This document shows, piece by piece, positions 56,901-64,000 of a stretch of DNA of 64,000 nucleotides (the stretch's first letter is position 1; each line of letters begins with the position of its first letter). The notes beneath the pieces are model-generated. The model ran no database searches. It saw only the letters and a program-made list of their open reading frames with translations, and was not told the DNA's origin. This stretch comes from Orbicella faveolata (Eukaryota; Cnidaria; Anthozoa; Scleractinia; Merulinidae), in NCBI RefSeq assembly GCF_002042975.1, contig NW_018150050.1, positions 1,067,984 to 1,131,983 on the forward strand, written 5' to 3'. Position numbers and translations under genes: made by a program.

Positions 56901-58848
56901 TTTATTTAAAAAAAGGAACAATAACAGAAACTGTAACCGTAACAAATATATGGTGGGAAATTTAATCTATTTTGATGGCGATAGCTTTGACGGTGTCGTT
57001 TTAGAGATATTCACGTTTTTTGTATTATGCAAATTCGGAAAGTGATGACATCATAAATAGTTCTGCTTAAACAGTAAAATGCAGAATCGAGAATATCTCC
57101 AGTGCAGTGTTCTTCAAACTTGGCACCAGAAATGTACATCACGGAAGAAACAGAATGACACCTACTATGTTGTTGCCATGGCAACACTCTTGGGTCCACT
57201 CTCATTCTATGAAAAAAAACCAAATATCCCTATTTGCAATCTTTTAAAGTGGGATAGAGGGTCTTGCTCGGAACACACATGGTTCCCCTATTGTCTTAAC
57301 TCTCCCCCTTAGGTTGCTGCGAGTGGATGATCCTTGTTTAAGATAAAATCTGGGAATTTTAGTCTTAGTTAAAACAGGATCAGCGGCATAACTGTTGTCA
57401 TAGCAACGGCACAATGGGTGTCATTTTGTTTCTTTTGTGATGTACATTTCTGGTGCCAAGTTTAAAGAACACTGCTTTAATATTTCTAGAGATATTTATG
57501 TTGTACTGTTTAAGTGGGACCACCTATTACGTCATCACTTTCTTCATTTGCATGGTACAAAAACGTAAATATCTCTTAAACGAAAAAAGATATTCCAAAA
57601 AGGAAAACGCCATTCGTCTTTACTTTGAAAAGCCTTTCAAATAAGCAGCAATTATTTTTTACTTCATAGGCACTTAAATAAAAACACATTTGAAGGGGGT
57701 GCTCTTTAAAAAGGGGGCGCTAAATTGAATCATCACGGTAGCCAGTTTCCTGTTTGAGAGTACTTTGTTTGAGTCTTGAAAAGAAATGTTACCAGTGTAT
57801 AGAAGAAGTCTTCACCTTTGCTCAAAAAATATTTTTATGAGAATGTATGAACCCAACGTAGCTTCAGTTGCGTCAATTGCTGAGTAACTTCCATGGTTTT
57901 AGAACCAGCCATTTCCAAAGATCTATCATATGAAGACAGTTGTTCTGCTTTGATGTTCCTAACCTATACGGTTGATTTTCACAGCGTATGGACCAAGTTA
58001 TGGTGCTGCACCAACGTCAGCAGCATCTATGGCTGCAACATCAGGAGGGTATCCTGACTATAGTCAGATGACAGCTGCATCACAAGGGGGAATACCTGCT
58101 GCTGCCCCTGGTGCCCAGCCTCGCTTGGAAACCCCTGCTGCCGCAGATTATTCAGCATATGGTGAGAAAGCATGCCCATTTTATTGCACCTCTCGCAGTT
58201 TTGTGAAAATTTCATTTCCAAGTGTTGCACTGTCATGCTTGGCTATGGGTATGATAATGGCTATGCGCCCAAAGACAAACTTGGGAGATGATTGTACGAA
58301 TGGCACAAGGGCCAACTTCCTTCGAGACCGGTTTTGGATGGTTAAGGAGTCAATGGGTAAAATGGAACAATAGTCCAGTTTCAAGTTATCCAACACATTG
58401 AACGCAGACTATGCATTTTGGGTCCCTACCTTCAATTAAATTGTTGTGTATCCAATGTATTCGGTAAACGTGGGGTGACTCAAAACTGGACTGTTGAAAT
58501 AAAATGAAACTCTAAAATCAGCGAGGTTATGGAAACCTTAAGGGAGCATCCTTGACCGTACATATGAATAATGCAGTTGTGACAATATGATACCAGTGTT
58601 GGAGTTCATGTGTTTTCATTAATTGATGCTGTTTGTTGTTTTTTTTCACAGGCCTGGGTAACTATCAGCAACAAGAGTCCAGTTATGGTCCTGCAAGAAC
58701 ATCTTTCTCTTCAGATGCTAGCGGCTACAGTAGCTATGGGGCTAATGCCGACCAAACAGGCTATGGACCAAGTGCCTATGGAGGTGGAGAGAATTTTGGA
58801 CGAGGGACCCCCAATGTTTCTCGTGGATTCCATCCATACGGACGCTAG
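41981..58848 (+). CDS. DAZAP1: DAZ-associated protein 1, two-RRM RNA-binding protein
   Basis: Thirteen exons: 41981-42027, 42206-42246, 42402-42483, 42897-42981, 44017-44094, 45514-45612, 45830-45878, 48231-48313, 52252-52378, 54283-54402, 56443-56502, 57985-58161, 58652-58848; 1245 nt, 414 residues, in phase throughout. RRM1 (about 16-95) has RNP2 KIFVGG and RNP1 RGFGFVTF. RRM2 (about 119-196) has KIFVGG and RGFGFVTF. The link IDPKRAVPRG after RRM1 and the C-terminus FGRG...RGFHPYGR match DAZAP1 (human ends FGRG...GFHPYRR, 407 aa) rather than Musashi or hnRNP A/B. The C-terminal half is Gly/Tyr/Ala/Gln-rich low complexity, as in proteins that phase-separate. Known role: shuttling regulator of splicing and translation. 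The exon 8 donor is GTGTAG, a weak site. Introns 4-11 carry many MITEs. Confidence 0.92.
43696..43809. repeat. Long inverted repeat (fold-back MITE core)
   Basis: Arms 43696-43750 and 43757-43809 are inverted copies with scattered mismatches; they share TAGAAACA at the outside and GTGGAAACA near the loop. It lies in DAZAP1 intron 4. Confidence 0.6.
43931..43962. repeat. Four tandem TAACTTTA units
   Basis: Four perfect 8-bp units lie 55 bp upstream of a DAZAP1 exon. Confidence 0.9.
44543..45457. mobile_element. Element with about 330-bp inverted arms
   Basis: The left arm (44543 to about 44880) and right arm (about 45145 to 45457) are inverted copies. Outer ends are ATACACCAAATGCAAATATGG and its close variant, then GGCACCCGGGA and GAGTCGCATG. 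Inner shared motifs include GAGTTCACGATCGC and AGATCTTAGAAAA. The centre is unique. Minus-strand translation of the right arm gives KKSCFIVCCVPECHQ, a cysteine pattern loosely like a THAP start. No target duplication is clear. It lies in DAZAP1 intron 5. Confidence 0.65.
45879..47656. other. DAZAP1 intron 7, nothing recognised
   Basis: Very AT-rich intronic sequence with T-runs. No credible coding frame or element end is visible. Confidence 0.5.
47657..47903. mobile_element. MITE with about 80-bp near-perfect inverted repeats
   Basis: The left arm ends near 47745 and the right arm starts near 47813. Shared motifs include AGTTGTCTG, CAGTGACCTGGCCTTTGAAT and GGTGACCTTGTTTTGATACA. Open frames on both strands are shadows of this palindrome. 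Confidence 0.75.
48484..50057. mobile_element. PiggyBac-type MITE, full length
   Basis: Perfect TTAA target copies lie at 48480-48483 and 50058-50061. The ends are CCCACTGATGCCTG and, inverted, CCCATTGACGCCTG. The 1574-bp inside has no transposase. Internal blocks repeat within the element (AACTCAACCTGACG versus AACTCATGTAAAAC contexts near 48690 and 48900). A relative lies at 52536. Confidence 0.75.
50209..50760. mobile_element. MITE with about 70-bp inverted ends
   Basis: Left end ACATTTCAGCATG and inverted right end ACAATTCAGCATG. Both continue into ACACCTGCTTTCAG, GTTACA and GACATCTTTC. No ORF. It lies in DAZAP1 intron 8. Confidence 0.7.
50761..52251. other. DAZAP1 intron 8, right part: nothing recognised
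   Basis: AT-rich intronic DNA. Short ORFs only, none with coding character. Confidence 0.5.
52536..54065. mobile_element. PiggyBac-type MITE, right end missing, with nested insertion
   Basis: TTAA at 52532-52535 precedes CCCATTGACGCCTG. The body matches 48484-50057 in two blocks (52536 to about 52725 and about 53615 to 54065) around roughly 890 bp of unrelated sequence. Homology stops near 54065, before the right end. Confidence 0.65.
53506..53607. mobile_element. About 100-bp miniature element inside the piggyBac-type MITE
   Basis: The ends TGTTATTTGCCGGC and, inverted, TGTTATTTACTGGC enclose GAAAAACTGTGACC and GGACCTCCCAG, a block I recall as repeated in coral sequences. Confidence 0.5.
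54773..55455. mobile_element. MITE with 9-bp direct repeats
   Basis: AATGGTCCA occurs at 54764-54772 and 55456-55464. Inside are inverted ends TAGCCTGCGAACAGG. The inner sequence is AT-rich with no transposase. A duplication of 8-9 bp fits hAT or MULE targets. It lies in DAZAP1 intron 10. Confidence 0.75.
56771..57733. mobile_element. Fold-back element with long inverted arms
   Basis: Outer ends are ATGATTCGATTTAGTGCCC and the inverted ATGATTCAATTTAGCGCCC. Homology continues inward to arms carrying GTACATTTCTGGTGCCAAG near 57431-57460 and its inverse near 57115-57140. Arms are about 400 bp, much diverged toward the outside. No ORF. DAZAP1 intron 11. Confidence 0.65.
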
Positions 58849-60128
58849 AGAACTTTGGCGACGTTTTATCCAAAAAATGCATCTGTTCCGCGTTAAAGTT
58901 TCAAAACTGTTTATCCTTCCTAGCTTTTCAGGAGATTTTAGACACAATATTCTGCATATAGCGTCTTTTAACCTCCTTGAATTTGTTATTCTTTTGTTTT
59001 AGTAGCAATTCCAGGCGCCAAGGAAGGCTTTTATACGCCGGCTTTGCTGAGTTGATACTCAACACTGTAAAAACTATCGCTTTTTCCCAAACATTCACAC
59101 TGCTGACAGCCCTAGCTTCTGACCGAAACTTTTCGAATCCGGAATGCTTGTCGTTATGATTGCCGCTTATTAAGTGATTATAATATTTTGAACAGCTGCA
59201 ACAATGTTTTTCACTAGAATAGAAGTGTCTCCCTGTGCTGGTTATCTGAGAGCCTTGACAATTTTAAGTGTGCTCTGGCGGGGATAACGTTAGTGTAAAG
59301 AACCATTATGTTAATTTACAAACGTAATTTTTTTTCACCGAATAGGAGATGTTTAGGAAGCGGCTTTTTAAATTGACTGTATCATTAGTATGGTGTACCA
59401 TCTTTACAACTGCTCAGTAAAATATTTTATGACATTCTTTCGTGTGAAGACTTGTGTTCTGTGAACTTGGTGTCAGTTAATTGAGTAGCAGACTTACTCG
59501 CGCGTGGAAGATGCAGTTCTTGGATTGTTGCCTTTTACGTGTACATTAACTGCGTACAAATTTCAGATTTGACTCGCTGTTTTCCATTTTCTACACGTAG
59601 ACGTAGACTACACTCAAATTTGCTAAGTTTTGGACATTTTGTAGCATCTCAACTGTCTTTTGAGTGTTCTTTTTTTTAATAATCGTTTACAATAGCATCG
59701 AAAATTCACCAGCAAATCAGTGTGAAATCGCGCGTTTATTACAGCTCGTAACATTACTTTACCTTTGAAACCTTAACAAGAATCGTAGTTGAGTTAGTTG
59801 AGCTGGTGAGGCCTAGGTATCACACCAACTGTATACAATTAAAACCGAAGATTTCGTTGGCTATTTCCAAGTAACCAGGCGTAAACGGCAAAGGGATAGG
59901 GAGGCGAAAAACCCCTCTCCGGGTTAACGCCTTTTATCCCTAAAACGAGTTCTGATGCTAAATCAATGGAAATGATTTGATTTGCAACATAATGACCTGC
60001 CCCTATTGTCTCGGTTTAAAATAGAGGAAATTGCAACTACGAAATTACCTGTTGACATATTACAACGCTCCAGTCTTCGCCCACTTAAAAAAGTTGTGAC
60101 CAGCTATGCTGCATGTCCTGCGAAAGTG
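58849..60128 (+). other. DAZAP1 3' UTR and intergenic DNA
   Basis: No canonical AATAAA is clear close to the stop; AGTAAA at about 59417 is a candidate. No further gene is seen before the MITE at 60129. Confidence 0.45.
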
Positions 60129-60751
60129 CAGCCGAACCTCCGGTTGCGACCACCTCTCCTCAGCGACCAGTTTTCCAAAATACCAAAAGTTTTGAAGTCA
60201 AATCACTATATTTGGAACCTCTTGTAAGTGACCACCTCTCGTAAGCGACCGCGACACTTGGTCCACTTGTAAAGCTTAAAGTTTGAAATTTTCTTTTGTT
60301 TTTAACCTCCCGTAAGCTACCATTAGACAGATAATAGAGCGGAAATCGGATAAGGTTTTGTAAAATCATTGCATTCCTAGGTAGTACAAGGGACGGAAAT
60401 TTCTCAGTTGGAAGTAACGGATTTTTTCCCGAAATTGTCTTTGTTTTACATGAATAAAACACTTAAAAAATGAAAAAAAATGCACATACACTGTACTTTA
60501 TCAGTCTTAAAATAGACAGGCGACCGTAACTGTCCTATAATTACAGAAAACTAGAACTGAATTCCTGATTCACTGTTCCCTCGAGAACTGTCAACAGTGT
60601 AATGGAACTACAGTATAAAAATCGAAGTACAGTGTTGGGCTCTAAGCTCTCGTATTAAAGCGACCACCTCCCGTAAGCGACCACCTAGGACACCCAGGCT
60701 TGATATTTTGGATGGTCGCTTACGTGCTTACGGGAGGTTAAGGTTCGACTG
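60129..60751. mobile_element. Pogo/Tigger-type MITE, copy 2, upstream of RPS15
   Basis: It shares GAACCTCCGGTTGCGACCAC and the AAGCGACCACC sub-repeats with 19957-20403. The right end GGTTCGACTG is followed by TA; the left target reads TG, probably mutated. It is longer than copy 1 because of extra internal sequence. It ends about 300 bp before the RPS15 leader. Confidence 0.7.
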
Positions 60752-61053
60752 TACTATAAAGTCCAGCATGCAACGGAGAGAGAAAAGTGACAAGACGATT
60801 TTCTTCCAACGTCACCAGAGATCATAGATCTTGTGCTTGGCCGCGCAAAACCTCGTCTCACAACTTGATGTCGCCGTAAGGAACTGGCGAACATTTGACT
60901 TCACACGTCTCTCGAAGGGCACTTCCGATAGGGGTACGTAATAGTTGTCGTATATGAAGTATAAAATTGCGTTATTGAACAAGTTGCTGTACGAAAATAC
61001 TGCAGGCTAGAAAAAAATGTTTCCGTGAAGTCCTGGGAACAATTTCTTCACGT

Positions 61054-61067
61054 CCTTTTCCTCCTTT
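61054..61067 (+). promoter_or_regulatory. Candidate 5' terminal oligopyrimidine (TOP) tract of RPS15
   Basis: CCTTTTCCTCCTTT lies 20 bp before the RPS15 start codon. Ribosomal protein mRNAs begin with such tracts, which place them under growth-linked (mTOR) translational control. The exact start site is inferred. Confidence 0.5.
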
Positions 61068-61087
61068 GCTCGAGCAAGAAGGCAGTC

Positions 61088-63153
<2,066 letters not shown>

Positions 63154-63166
63154 TGAACCAACTTGC

Positions 63167-63172
63167 AATAAA
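63167..63172 (+). terminator. RPS15 polyadenylation signal
   Basis: AATAAA lies 13 bp after the stop codon, giving the very short 3' UTR usual for ribosomal protein mRNAs. Confidence 0.8.
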
Positions 63173-64000
63173 ATATATTAAGCTGTTATTTATATGTAGT
63201 CTTCACTGTCCAACCTGTTTGACGCATTTTAACATTTTTCTTCATGAATCACTTCATCAAATGAACTCTAACAATAGCCAGTGAACAATACCAAAGAATT
63301 TTTTTTTGAGACATTGCAAATGAGCAAACAGGCTTCCTTCCTTTATGTTACAAATATCGGGCTGATATAGTGATTCCAAATATTTGATTCTAATTACAAC
63401 ACTTGCTCTGTGAAATCATGTGCTCAAAAAATGTGGATATTCTAAAGTTTTAACTGAACACCTGCATACTTTTGTTTTGGTTGTTGTTCCAAACTTAGTT
63501 TGGGTAATTTAAGTCTAAAAACTACTTTTTTAAAATTGAGAGAAAGCAAATACAGTCAGTAGCATAAAACTCCTCCAATAAGAGGTCTGAAAAAGAAAAG
63601 TACAAAGAATAATGATAATTCTGGAAAAAATGGAAAACAGACAAGTTTGTTCCAAGCTTCAATAAGTGTTCAATTGCTGGTCAAATTTCATGTAATACAT
63701 CAAACTCAAAAGACTGTGTTTGACCACATTTCCACTGAGAAGAGGGTTAACAGTGCAAGGCGCAGTGGAGTATGTGTGGCAAACTTCAGGTTGTTTGGAT
63801 ATGTGGTCAAACACTATCTTCTCAATTGAAACTAAAAGTAAGGAGAAAGCATAGAGAGAAAATGAAAAAATTCTATGCTAATGAGGATCAGATATCCAAC
63901 CAGGTGGTGATCATGATTTGCTTTGTCTAAACTTGATGAATTATCAATTAGCAAGATGAAAATCTGTTCATTTGCTTAATCTCCAGAACCCTCTCCACCC
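63173..64000. other. Downstream flank, nothing recognised
   Basis: AT-rich sequence with no credible ORF or element end. Confidence 0.5.

Overview
The window is animal nuclear DNA: AT-rich, with GT/AG introns, spliced genes of vertebrate-like exon layout and many inverted-repeat transposons. Repeat families I recall from stony-coral and other anthozoan assemblies, together with the gene structures, point to an anthozoan cnidarian, probably a stony coral. That identification is inference, not a search result.

Layout. 1-3.0 kb: a broken repeat-type ORF pair of unknown family, then an intact-looking THAP zinc-finger gene (+). 3.0-8.26 kb: two same-strand L1-type LINE copies (-) joined at a single N; one is interrupted by a solo LTR with 5-bp direct repeats. 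8.29-35.6 kb: a long coiled-coil gene (+) for which I could phase 23 consecutive exons (647 codons plus stop). Its 5' end is missing, and one 12-kb intron (21277-33280) holds a broken hAT transposase, a RecQ-like helicase fragment, MITEs, a SINE-like piece and a 73-bp minisatellite. 36.9-41.6 kb: a four-exon synaptotagmin-like gene (-), 411 aa, with most calcium ligands replaced. 41.98-58.85 kb: a 13-exon DAZAP1 orthologue (+), 414 aa, whose introns are crowded with MITEs. 61.09-63.15 kb: RPS15 (+), 146 aa, in three exons with the start codon alone in exon 1.

How they relate. The coiled-coil and synaptotagmin genes converge tail to tail. Synaptotagmin and DAZAP1 diverge head to head across 382 bp, probably sharing a promoter region. 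DAZAP1 and RPS15 run in tandem. There is no pathway-like cluster. The host genes are ordinary; the unusual content is the density and variety of non-autonomous DNA elements, a possible domesticated THAP gene, an atypical synaptotagmin and the unidentified coiled-coil gene. I found no convincing new multi-gene system.

Exon limits were placed by hand from splice signals and reading phase. Family names rest on recognised motifs, not on database searches.
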